Below, piece by piece: positions 53,206-60,706 of a DNA stretch of 64,000 bases. The notes under the pieces are model-generated. The model searched no databases and had not been told where the DNA came from. It worked only from the letters and a program-made list of their open reading frames with translations. Source of the DNA: Bradyrhizobiaceae bacterium PARB1 (GTDB taxonomy: Bacteria > Pseudomonadota > Alphaproteobacteria > Rhizobiales > Xanthobacteraceae); NCBI GenBank assembly GCA_002256345.1, contig NKIY01000010.1:62001-126000 (forward strand), read 5' to 3'. The translations under genes and the position numbers were made by a program. Every line of letters starts with the position of its first letter. Within the stretch, counting starts at the first letter, position 1.

Positions 53206-54261
53206 TCAGGGCTTGAACGTATATCCCGGTGTGATCATCGAGGCTTCCGGGACAGGCTGAAGGTCTGCGAACAGTTCCGGCTTTTCTTTCATGACCTTCA
53301 GGATGAAACGCGGCTCGATGTGCTTATTCACATCAAACGTCGCTTTCAGAATGCCCAATTTGCTCAGCCGATCCTGCGCTGACCAGAGCCCGTGATAGGT
53401 GTTCGCGGACAGGCGACGGTCGACTTGCTGGACGTTGAACTCCATGGCGGCCTGAGCCACTTCCGGCCGTAGCCCAGGAACCCAGCGCGTCGCGATCAAG
53501 GCGGCGTTCTTCGGGTTCTTGCGCATCCACTGGTCTGCTTCAGACACGGCGATGAGGAATTTCTCGACGGTCTCGGCATTCTTCTCGACCCACGGACGCA
53601 AGGCGACATTGAAGCCAAGATAGGAAATGACTTCACCGCCACGGATCACTTCGAAGGCGCCGGGAACATCCTTCACCGCGACGATCGGCCAAGGATCCCA
53701 GTTCGAGAAGGCGTCGATGCCCTTGGCCAGCAAGGCCACGGTCATGTCTGGCGGCGGCGTATTCACCAGCGTCACGTCCGTCGGCTTGAGGCCGGCCTTT
53801 TCCAGGATGCCGAGAATATAGAGATGGTTGATCGTCCCGAAGGATGCGGCGATGCGCTTGCCTTTGAGGGAGGAGAGGTCGCCCTTGACGATACCAGATC
53901 CTTCGCGCGCGATGATGGCCTGCGTCGTGTCGGCGCCGGGCTTCGATGCGCTTCCACTGTAATTGCCGAGCGCCACGAGATCCATGCCGCGGAGAACGGC
54001 GCCGATCATGGGCACGCCGACCTGCACGATCTCACATTCACCGGCCTGTACGGCATTCAGGGCATCGACGCCAGTGGCGAAAGGCGATGCGATCGTAACG
54101 TCCAAGCCTTGTTTCTCGAAGAAGCCGCGCTCGAGAGCGATGGCCATGCCGATCTGGTCGATACTGCTGACCATGCCCACCTTGAGCTTCGTCAGTGTCT
54201 GCGCTTGGGCTGACGCGCAAGCGGTCAGCAGCATCGCGCCTATGATTAGTATGCGTTTCAA
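53206..54261 (-). CDS. ABC transporter substrate-binding protein, NitT/TauT (NMT1-like)
   Basis: 351 residues with a signal peptide of about 20 residues (ILIIGAMLLTACASAQAQ); LLTAC is not a clean lipobox, so a free periplasmic protein is likely. The NMT1/SsuA-like fold is shown by LKVGMVSSIDQIGMAIALERGFFEKQGLDV near the start (cited as landmark, residues 25-55). Later blocks are GKRIAASFGTINHLYILGIL and AFSNWDPWPIVAVKDV. Such proteins bind taurine, sulfonates, nitrate, thiamine precursors or phthalates. It is the last gene of the FadR-cupin-SDR-permease operon and ends 5 bases before a strong terminator. Confidence 0.9.
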   Translation of the reverse strand: MKRILIIGAMLLTACASAQAQTLTKLKVGMVSSIDQIGMAIALERGFFEKQGLDVTIASPFATGVDALNAVQAGECEIVQVGVPMIGAVLRGMDLVALGNYSGSASKPGADTTQAIIAREGSGIVKGDLSSLKGKRIAASFGTINHLYILGILEKAGLKPTDVTLVNTPPPDMTVALLAKGIDAFSNWDPWPIVAVKDVPGAFEVIRGGEVISYLGFNVALRPWVEKNAETVEKFLIAVSEADQWMRKNPKNAALIATRWVPGLRPEVAQAAMEFNVQQVDRRLSANTYHGLWSAQDRLSKLGILKATFDVNKHIEPRFILKVMKEKPELFADLQPVPEASMITPGYTFKP

Positions 54262-54262
54262 T

Positions 54263-54595
54263 TTATCCTCCCTCCTTGATTGGTCCGACTGCCTTCACCC
54301 AATAGGGGCGGGCGATGGCGTCGAGATTCGTTCGTTGAACACCGCGTAGTTCTATCGAATGGTCGTCCGCACCGGAGACCCTTCCATATTTCTGGAATGC
54401 GAGAATGTGAAAGCGCTCGGGCGTGAAAGGCAGTTCAATTTGCACATTCACGCGCGGCGATGATCCTGCCAGTTCCGGTGAGATCTTTCCGGGAGCAGCC
54501 AAGGTGAGCCAAAGCTGGAACGCGAGGATGACCACCGCGACGCCGATGACGAAGCGGCCCTTCGACGAGTTCAGCGCGTCCGAGGTCATGCTCAT
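54263..54595 (-). CDS. Small single-pass membrane protein inside the ABC operon, unknown family
   Basis: 110 residues starting at the ATG that overlaps the ATPase stop (ATGA), 1 base before the binding-protein gene start region. A short basic N-terminus, one membrane helix (RFVIGVAVVILAFQLWLTLAA, about residues 14-34), then a periplasmic-facing domain of about 75 residues with RVNVQIELPFTPERFHIL and GADDHSIELRGVQRTN. I do not recognise the family. Its tight coupling with ATPase and binding protein points to an accessory role in the transporter. An upstream extension of the frame overlaps the ATPase and was rejected. Confidence 0.7.
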   Translation of the reverse strand: MSMTSDALNSSKGRFVIGVAVVILAFQLWLTLAAPGKISPELAGSSPRVNVQIELPFTPERFHILAFQKYGRVSGADDHSIELRGVQRTNLDAIARPYWVKAVGPIKEGG

Positions 54596-55350
54596 GCGGA
54601 GCGCACCATCTGCAGCACCTGGTTCGAGAGCTTCTTGAACGTCTCGTCCTCGATCAGGTCGTCCCATATGCGCGGCCGTGCCAGCGGCACCTCGATCTGG
54701 TCGAGCACGCGGCCCTTGGAGAGGACGACCACACGGTTTGCCAGAAACACGGCTTCCGGCACGTCATGGGTGATGAACATCACTGTGGGGCGGCGCTCCT
54801 GCCAGATGCGTGTGAGTTCTTCCTGCAGGGTCATGCGCGTCTGCGCATCGACGCTGGCGAAAGGCTCGTCCATCAGCAGAACTTCGGGATTATTGGCGAG
54901 TGCGCGGACCACACCGACACGTTGTTGCATGCCGCCCGACAATTCGTTGGGATACCGGTTGGCGGCGTGCGAAAGGCCGGCGAGGGCAAGATATTCGTGA
55001 GCGATCTTGTCGCGTTCCGATTTGGGGACGCCGCGCATCTTCGGACCGAAGCCGACATTGTCGAGCACCGTCTTCCATGGAAACAGCGCGAAGGACTGAA
55101 ACACGACGCCACGCTCCGGTCCCGGGCCATTGATCGGCTTGCCATTGAGCAGGATGTCGCCGCCGGAATGCGGAATGAAACCGGCGATCATGTTGAGGAT
55201 CGTTGTCTTGCCGCAGCCGGAAGGGCCGACGACCGAGACGAATTCGCCTTGCTCGATCTCGAGCGACACGTCGTGCACGGCATTGACGTGCGAGCCGGCA
55301 TAGGGATCGAAATAGGTTTTCGCGAGATTGCGGAGTTCGAGAGTTTTCAT
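54592..55350 (-). CDS. ABC transporter ATPase, NitT/TauT (SsuB/TauB-like)
   Basis: 252 residues from the ATG of MKTLELRNLAK, overlapping the permease stop. Walker A GPSGCGKTT, Q-loop VVFQSFALFPWKTVLDNV, signature ELSGGMQQRVGVVRAL, Walker B EVLLMDEPFASVDAQTR and H-loop ITHDVPEAV are all intact. The length and the LFPWKTVLDN block are characteristic of the nitrate/sulfonate/taurine class. It powers the two permeases encoded just upstream. Confidence 0.95.
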   Translation of the reverse strand: MKTLELRNLAKTYFDPYAGSHVNAVHDVSLEIEQGEFVSVVGPSGCGKTTILNMIAGFIPHSGGDILLNGKPINGPGPERGVVFQSFALFPWKTVLDNVGFGPKMRGVPKSERDKIAHEYLALAGLSHAANRYPNELSGGMQQRVGVVRALANNPEVLLMDEPFASVDAQTRMTLQEELTRIWQERRPTVMFITHDVPEAVFLANRVVVLSKGRVLDQIEVPLARPRIWDDLIEDETFKKLSNQVLQMVRSA

Positions 55351-56153
55351 GACGAAACCAGTCCCCAGCGCTGTCCGGTCGCACGCTCGATCGGTGCGAG
55401 GATCCATGCATCAACGATGTACCAAAGCAGGCCGAGAATGATCATGCCGACCAGGATCTCGACCACGGAGCCGGCGCGGCGGGCATCGAACATCATGAAG
55501 CCGATGCCGCTGGTGCCGACGATCATCTCGACCGCGATCAATGCGCGCCAGCCATAGCCGAGCCCGTTGCGCAGTCCGGTGATGATGTTCGGCAATGCGC
55601 CGGGGATAGTAACTTCCCACAGCACGCGCGCCCGAGATGCGCCAAGGCTGCGTGCGGCCCGGGCAAGATCGCGTGGCACGGACTCCACACCCAGCACGGT
55701 ATTCAGAATAACCGGGAAGACGACCGTATAGACGATCACGAAGGTCATCGTGGTCAGGCCGAAGCCGAACCAGATCAGCAGGATGGGAAGCCAGGCGATG
55801 TCGCCGATGGCTTGGAAAAACAGCAGGACGGGCCAGGAGATCCGGTGCGCCATCTTGCTGGTGCCGATCAGGATGCCCATCGGAACGCCGATGGCGATGC
55901 CAATCGCGGCGCCGTTGAGCAGGCGGATCAGGCTGTCCTGCAGATAGGCGGGAAGGATGCCCTTGTAGCTGAGTGCGATGAATGAGTTAACGACGTCCAT
56001 CGGCCCCGGAAAGAAGGCGCGGGGAAACAGGCCGGATGCAGCGACGATCGTCCAGATGGCGACCACCGGAATGAACGGGATCAGCGCGGCAATGCCGGGC
56101 AGTTTCTGTGTGAGGCGGACATAGGCGCCCCATCCCTGAAGGATCATGTTCAT
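55347..56153 (-). CDS. ABC transporter permease 2, NitT/TauT type
   Basis: 268 residues from the ATG of MNMILQGWG, which overlaps the stop of the first permease (ATGA); a longer open frame inside the first permease was rejected. Six hydrophobic segments follow, with the EAA loop AARSLGASRARVLWEVTIPGALPNIITG and the conserved GYGWRALIAVEM. It is clearly homologous to, but distinct from, the adjacent permease. Having two permease genes suggests a heterodimeric channel rather than the homodimer usual in this class. Confidence 0.92.
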   Translation of the reverse strand: MNMILQGWGAYVRLTQKLPGIAALIPFIPVVAIWTIVAASGLFPRAFFPGPMDVVNSFIALSYKGILPAYLQDSLIRLLNGAAIGIAIGVPMGILIGTSKMAHRISWPVLLFFQAIGDIAWLPILLIWFGFGLTTMTFVIVYTVVFPVILNTVLGVESVPRDLARAARSLGASRARVLWEVTIPGALPNIITGLRNGLGYGWRALIAVEMIVGTSGIGFMMFDARRAGSVVEILVGMIILGLLWYIVDAWILAPIERATGQRWGLVSS

Positions 56154-56971
56154 GCGCGCCTCACCAGGCCCCAGCGTTCGATGGTGGCCCGCTCGAGCGG
56201 GACGAGCAGCATCCGGTCGATGAGCAGCCAGATGCTGCCGATGATGACCATGCCGAGGACGATGACCTCGGTGCGATAAAAGTCGCGCGCGACGAACAGC
56301 ATGTAGCCGAGGCCGACATTGGTGGCGATCATCTCTGCTGCGATCAGGCCGCGCCACGCAAAACCAAGCCCTGTTCGGATGCCCGTGACAATGTTCGGCA
56401 ATGCGCCGGGCAGCAGCACCTGTGTCAGGATCGCCCATCGACCCGCGCCCAGCGAGGCTGCGGCGTTACGTAACGAGCGGGGAATTGTGGAGACGCCGAG
56501 CAAGGTGTTATAGGCGACCACGAAGAAGACGGCATTGACGATCACGAAGATAATGGCGCCGAAACCGTATCCGAACCACAGCGTCGCGATCGGAATCCAG
56601 GCGATACCGGCAAGCACTGAAAAGAACCGGAATAGCGGCGTCAGGAATGCGGAGACGCCCGGGCTCACACCCATTGCGATGCCGAGCGGCACCGCCAGAA
56701 CCACACCGATGATTGTGCCCAGCCCGACACGCATCAGGCTTGCGCCGATGTGCCAGATCAAGGTGCCGTCGCGAATGGAATCCATCGCAGCGGTGCCGAC
56801 CATGCCCAGCGACGGAAATATCCGCGGATTGATGTCGAAGATCGGGACGACGATCGCCCATATCGCGAGCAGCGCCGCCAGCGGCGTAATAAACATCGCA
56901 GTCGACGTCAGAGAGGTCATCCTCTTCGTCAACTTCGGCGAATGTCGTTTCTGAATCGAAGCGACTTGCAC
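56150..56971 (-). CDS. ABC transporter permease 1, NitT/TauT type
   Basis: 273 residues starting at GTG 56971 with GGGAGG 4 bases upstream; an ATG 17 codons later is possible. Six hydrophobic segments, an EAA loop AAASLGAGRWAILTQVLLPGALPNIVTG and GFAWRGLIAAEMIATNVGLGYM. It is paired with the downstream permease. The 85-base gap to the SDR gene is the largest inside the operon, so an internal promoter here is possible. Confidence 0.92.
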   Translation of the reverse strand: MQVASIQKRHSPKLTKRMTSLTSTAMFITPLAALLAIWAIVVPIFDINPRIFPSLGMVGTAAMDSIRDGTLIWHIGASLMRVGLGTIIGVVLAVPLGIAMGVSPGVSAFLTPLFRFFSVLAGIAWIPIATLWFGYGFGAIIFVIVNAVFFVVAYNTLLGVSTIPRSLRNAAASLGAGRWAILTQVLLPGALPNIVTGIRTGLGFAWRGLIAAEMIATNVGLGYMLFVARDFYRTEVIVLGMVIIGSIWLLIDRMLLVPLERATIERWGLVRRA

Positions 56972-57056
56972 AAAACCTCCCTCAATTTAGCCGACGGCAT
57001 TCTTCGAGCCATTTTCGGCATGCATTCCAAATTGCACGCGATCTCGCGATAGCGGG

Positions 57057-57833
57057 TCAACAGATGGCGTAACCTCCGTCGATCACCAGAACCGTTCCGG
57101 TTACGAATGACGCGACGGGCGAGCAGAGATACAGGACGCCACCGAGAAGATCCGCCGGTGTTCCCCAACGCTTGAGCGGCGTCCGGTCCAGGATGGCTCC
57201 GCTGCGGTTCACATCACTTTGCAGCGCCGTCGTGAGCGGTGTTGCGATCCAGCCTGGCGCGATGGCATTCACGCGGATGCCGTCATTTGCATAGGCAATC
57301 GCCAGTGACTTCGTGAGTTGGGCGATGCCGCCTTTGCTGGCCGCATAAGCCGGGACCAGGCCGCCGCCGAAGAAGGACAGCATCGAGGCCAGATTGACGA
57401 TGGCGCCGCCGGATTGGGCCAACAACGGTCGCGCGGCGGCGCAGACGCGCATGGTGCCGTTCAGATTGATGTCGAGAACGTCCTGGAAGACCTCGGGCGC
57501 GAGTTCTTCGCTGCGTCGGATCACGCCGGCGCAATTGACGACCACATCCAGCGCCTTTTGCTCGTCGACCAGCGACTTCACGGACCTCGCATCGCGCACG
57601 TCGAGCACGCGGGCTTTCGCCGCTTTCAGCACGGGATCAGCGCGGGCCGCATCGATCTCGGCCTGATTGACGCCCGCGACGGTTACATGCGCGCCGGCCT
57701 CGACGAAGCCGCGCGCGAGCCCTGCACCGATGCCCGATGTCCCACCGGTGACGAGGACGTGCTTGTCCTTGTACCAGATGGCAGCCCATTCTCCGGTAAT
57801 TGCAGTCCCGGGTGTGATGTCTGCTTCCAACAT
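57057..57833 (-). CDS. SDR family oxidoreductase
   Basis: 258 residues. The cofactor motif is VLVTGGTSGIGAGLA (about residues 26-40) after an N-terminal extension with IWYKDK. VVNCAGV replaces NNAG, the catalytic Ser is in VNLASMLSFF, and Tyr/Lys are in AYAASKGGIA. The C-terminus ends TGTVLVIDGGYAIC. It probably oxidises a hydroxyl group of the imported substrate or product. The start shares one base with the cupin gene stop, so the two are translated together. Confidence 0.9.
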   Translation of the reverse strand: MLEADITPGTAITGEWAAIWYKDKHVLVTGGTSGIGAGLARGFVEAGAHVTVAGVNQAEIDAARADPVLKAAKARVLDVRDARSVKSLVDEQKALDVVVNCAGVIRRSEELAPEVFQDVLDINLNGTMRVCAAARPLLAQSGGAIVNLASMLSFFGGGLVPAYAASKGGIAQLTKSLAIAYANDGIRVNAIAPGWIATPLTTALQSDVNRSGAILDRTPLKRWGTPADLLGGVLYLCSPVASFVTGTVLVIDGGYAIC

Positions 57834-58330
57834 CAGCGCACAAACTGATCGACATAGTCGGCGCCGAGGCCGACGGATTCATAATGGGCACGGCACATAT
57901 CGATTTTGGTGAAGACGTCTTCATACCCGACATGCTTGTTCTGCTCGTCCAGATAGACCATCGATCCCTGGATGTTGAAGAACGTGATCATCTCCGGGAC
58001 GTCTTCCGGCACGGTGAGCGTATGAATCTCGCCGGGCGGCTCGAACACGTATGATCCAGTCGTCGCGACCCAGTCATGCTCGCGATAGAACCATTTTCCC
58101 TTCAGCACGAAGCCGTGAACCGGATTGGGATGCAAATGGCGCGACAGCACGCCCGATTTGCGCACGCGCAGCAGATTGCACCACTGTCCCTGTCGCGTAT
58201 TGAGCATCAGCGGCCTGAACCAGACGTCTGGCGCCTGCGGGACCCAGACGCGCTCATCTTCCGGGATCGCGACGATGGCGATTTCTGGCGATGCGAGGAC
58301 GTGGGTCGAGCCGTTCATGTCGCGATACAT
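57833..58330 (-). CDS. Cupin protein, 2,4'-dihydroxyacetophenone dioxygenase-like
   Basis: 165 residues from the ATG of MYRDMNG. A ChrR/DAD-type cupin: motif 1 SRHLHPNPVHGFVLKGKW provides several metal-binding His, and motif 2 PPGEIHTLTV gives the last His. The C-terminus HYESVGLGADYVDQF is family-like. Bacterial relatives cleave the C-C bond of 2,4'-dihydroxyacetophenone with Fe(II) and O2. That reaction is not proven here, but together with the SDR and the ABC importer an aromatic or alpha-hydroxyketone substrate is a reasonable guess. It begins 1 base after the FadR gene stop. Confidence 0.85.
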   Translation of the reverse strand: MYRDMNGSTHVLASPEIAIVAIPEDERVWVPQAPDVWFRPLMLNTRQGQWCNLLRVRKSGVLSRHLHPNPVHGFVLKGKWFYREHDWVATTGSYVFEPPGEIHTLTVPEDVPEMITFFNIQGSMVYLDEQNKHVGYEDVFTKIDMCRAHYESVGLGADYVDQFVR

Positions 58331-58331
58331 G

Positions 58332-59099
58332 TCATTTCCTCTTTTTTCGGACGCTGCCGGTCCGTTCGTTCGCCGAAGGCTTTCGCTTCGATAGTTTGAC
58401 TCTGGTGTAGCCGAGTACGCGCTCCATCGCGGTCTGCGCGGCCTTGGCATCGCCGGCTTCGATCGCGCGCGCGGCAGCGGCGTGATTGGGCAGGTTGTCG
58501 TCGAACCAGCCGGGGCTTCCGACCGCTACGAAGAATACGGTGCTGAGAATGGTATCGATGGCGCCGCGGAAGCCCTGCAGGACGGGATTATGTGTGGCGT
58601 CGAGAATTGCGAGATGGAATGCCTTGTCAGCTTCAGTGGCGCTGGCCTGATCGTGCGATGTTTCCATCGCGGCCAGAGCCGCGTTGATCCGCTTCAGATC
58701 CTGTTTGGTCGCGCGCTCGGCGGCGAGTGCGGCGGCCGCGGGTTCGATAATCGAGCGGACTTCCTGGATTGCGAGAAGCAGATCACGATCCGCTTCCTCA
58801 TTGCCCGCCACCCAGCTCAGCACGTCGCGATCGAGCAAGCTCCAGTCGCTGCGAGGGCGCACATGGGTGCCAAAACGTGGACGGACGCTCACGAGACCCT
58901 TGGCGGCAAGCGTTTTGATAGCTTCACGAATAACGCCGCGGCCGACGCCGAAGCGAGCTTCCAGATCGGGCTCCGGAGGAAGCATCCCGCCCACCGGAAT
59001 GATGTCTTGAGCGATCTCGCGACCCAATGTCGCAAGGACAGACTGTATGCGTCCCGGCTTTGTTCGCCGATCATCTGTCTTCGCGCGGATCTTCTCCAA
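58332..59099 (-). CDS. GntR/FadR-family transcriptional regulator
   Basis: 255 residues if it starts at TTG 59099, chosen because GGAGG lies 5 bases upstream. The frame is open to another TTG at 59165, which would give 277 residues and overlap the palindrome. The winged helix-turn-helix has LPPEPDLEARFGVGRGVIREAIKTL and GLVSVRPRFGTHV. The FCD-type effector domain has VRSIIEPAAAALAAERATKQDL and AFHLAILDATHNPVL, with metal/ligand His. FCD regulators usually respond to organic acids or sugar acids. It heads the eight-gene operon and likely represses it through the palindrome at 59163-59193. Confidence 0.88.
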   Translation of the reverse strand: MEKIRAKTDDRRTKPGRIQSVLATLGREIAQDIIPVGGMLPPEPDLEARFGVGRGVIREAIKTLAAKGLVSVRPRFGTHVRPRSDWSLLDRDVLSWVAGNEEADRDLLLAIQEVRSIIEPAAAALAAERATKQDLKRINAALAAMETSHDQASATEADKAFHLAILDATHNPVLQGFRGAIDTILSTVFFVAVGSPGWFDDNLPNHAAAARAIEAGDAKAAQTAMERVLGYTRVKLSKRKPSANERTGSVRKKRK

Positions 59100-59162
59100 C
59101 GCATCCTCCACTGATCGCTTATTGCGATTTGACAGACGCGTATCATCGATCTCGAGCCGTTG

Positions 59163-59193
59163 CAATCATCCGATGTTTAACATCGGATGATTG
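59163..59193. promoter_or_regulatory. Perfect 13-bp palindrome, likely operator of the FadR regulon
   Basis: CAATCATCCGATG-TTTAA-CATCGGATGATTG: 13-base perfect arms around 5 bases, 64 bases upstream of the preferred regulator start. It is a strong candidate for autoregulatory binding. It could also act as a divergent operator for the short plus-strand ORF at 59251. Confidence 0.65.
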
Positions 59194-59250
59194 ATTGTCG
59201 CGGGCATTGTCGAACGCTGCAGCTTCGAAAGGGATTGATTTGGGAGGGGC

Positions 59251-59316
59251 ATGTTTGGCCGCGCTTCCATGTGGAGAGGCGCCTTAACAGGAGCCTTAAT
59301 AGATATAAGCGATTGA
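59251..59316 (+). CDS. Possible 21-codon ORF with strong ribosome site
   Basis: ATG preceded by TGGGAGGGG with one-base spacing, encoding 21 residues (M F G R A S M W R G A L and onward) before TGA. It starts 58 bases from the palindrome, in the opposite direction to the FadR operon. It may be a real small peptide, the remnant 5' end of a lost divergent gene, or chance. The region otherwise looks non-coding. Confidence 0.25.
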   Translation: MFGRASMWRGALTGALIDISD

Positions 59317-59782
59317 TTTTATTGGGCTCGATGACCGTCTCTCGTCACGTAAAATGACTCGAGCTCCTTTAGCGATGTCCCCAATGCAAAAAGACGATTC
59401 CAGCCTGCAACAAATGTCAGTTCTGCCGTCGGAGGCAGCATGAGTTTCGAGATACTGGCTGACGTTCGGCCGCGTCGCCTGGCGCCGATAGTCGAAATAT
59501 TCGATGCCTGGGAACAGTACCGGCGGAATGCGATCGAGTAGCGATGTCTGCTTGCGATGCGTGGAAATGGCGTCGTGTCCGCCTCCTATGCGGCTGAAGC
59601 AGAGCTTCGCGGCCGCCCCACAGACAGTCGCCGGATCCAAGAAATCGCCTGCAGCTCCCGGACGTCGGCGAACTCATGGCAAGAGCAATTGATCGAGGAC
59701 AAAGGGGAACTGCCGGGCAGGGGTGAGCGGTCACTGGAATGTCCGCTGTTGGCGCAAAGCGCACATAGGTTGAAGTCGCCGT
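59317..59782. other. Non-coding or eroded region between the FadR operon and the CitE-like gene
   Basis: About 465 bases with only short overlapping frames on both strands (for example 59296-59640 and 59417-59764 on the minus strand). None has a recognisable domain, good ribosome site or family length. The first 40 bases are AT-rich. It may hold promoters or the remains of a lost gene. Confidence 0.5.
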
Positions 59783-60706
59783 TCAACTCGCGAACCGCAA
59801 GATGCGCTCGGCCATTCGGACGTTAGCAAGGTCGATCATCCGGCCGTCTAGAGTTATCGCAGCGTGGCCTTCGCGTTCCGCGACTTCCATCGCTTCGATT
59901 ACGCGCCTGGCTGAGGCGATGTCGCTGGCCGAAGGTTGGAAGGCGGATTGCGTGGGCTCGATCTGATCCGGATGGATCACCTGCTTGCCGTCATATCCCA
60001 TCGCCGCGGCTTTCACGGCAGAGCCCACCGTGCCCTGTAGGTCGCGGAATGCACCGAACGGCCCGTCGATCATCCGCAGATTGAACGCGCGCGCTGCGAT
60101 GAGGACACGCATCATCGGATAGGCAAATAGGTCCAGCGGCGTCGTCACATGGCCTTCGGCTGCCGCCGCCATGTGTCTATAGTCGCGCGGCGACAGCCCG
60201 ATCTCGTCGCTGCGTGCGCCGATCGAAGCACTGAAGTCACCGACACCGAAATGCAATGCCGAGACACCTGAGTGAGCAGCCGCAATTCCATCGACATTGA
60301 CGACACCGAGTGCGGTCTCGATCAAGAGTTCAAGCTCCAGCGCCTTGCTTCGGCTTCCGCGATTGGCGGCCAGCGTTTCGCCCAATGCGGAGACATCGCC
60401 AACGCGCTCTGCCTTGGGCAGCAATACTGCATCAAGCCGCGCAAGATTGGCGAGACGATTAATTTCGTCTTCAATGAATGGACTCCCGATCGCATTGATG
60501 CGGACGGTGACGGTCTTGCTGCCCCAGTCCAGTCGCTCGATCGCATCGACCGCTGCGAGCAGGGCCTGCTTCTTCTCGCAGAACGGAACGGCATCTTCCA
60601 GATCGAGAAACACGGCATCGGCGGCAGAGCCTGCGGCCCGCTGGACCATGTGGGTGCGATGAGCCGGGACAGCGAGATAGGTGCGCGTCAGTCTGGTATC
60701 GGTCAT
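59783..60706 (-). CDS. HpcH/HpaI aldolase / CitE-like CoA-ester lyase
   Basis: 307 residues, a TIM-barrel of the CitE-like group. Landmarks are RTYLAVPAHRTHMVQRAAGSAADAVFLDLEDAVP (residues ~8-41), VTVRINAIGS, KALELELLIETALGVVNVDGIAA (Mg-binding Glu) and HFGVGDFSASIGARSDEIG (Mg-binding Asp). Enzymes of this family cleave or form malyl-, citramalyl- or beta-methylmalyl-CoA. The start overlaps the stop of the CaiB-like CoA-transferase (ATGA), so the two act together: one makes a CoA thioester, the other splits it. Confidence 0.9.
   Translation of the reverse strand: MTDTRLTRTYLAVPAHRTHMVQRAAGSAADAVFLDLEDAVPFCEKKQALLAAVDAIERLDWGSKTVTVRINAIGSPFIEDEINRLANLARLDAVLLPKAERVGDVSALGETLAANRGSRSKALELELLIETALGVVNVDGIAAAHSGVSALHFGVGDFSASIGARSDEIGLSPRDYRHMAAAAEGHVTTPLDLFAYPMMRVLIAARAFNLRMIDGPFGAFRDLQGTVGSAVKAAAMGYDGKQVIHPDQIEPTQSAFQPSASDIASARRVIEAMEVAEREGHAAITLDGRMIDLANVRMAERILRFAS

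Noticed and set aside
59296-59764. Minus-strand frames of about 114-115 codons in the gap before the CitE-like gene
   Set aside because: They overlap in different frames, have no ribosome site or recognisable family, and their composition looks random.
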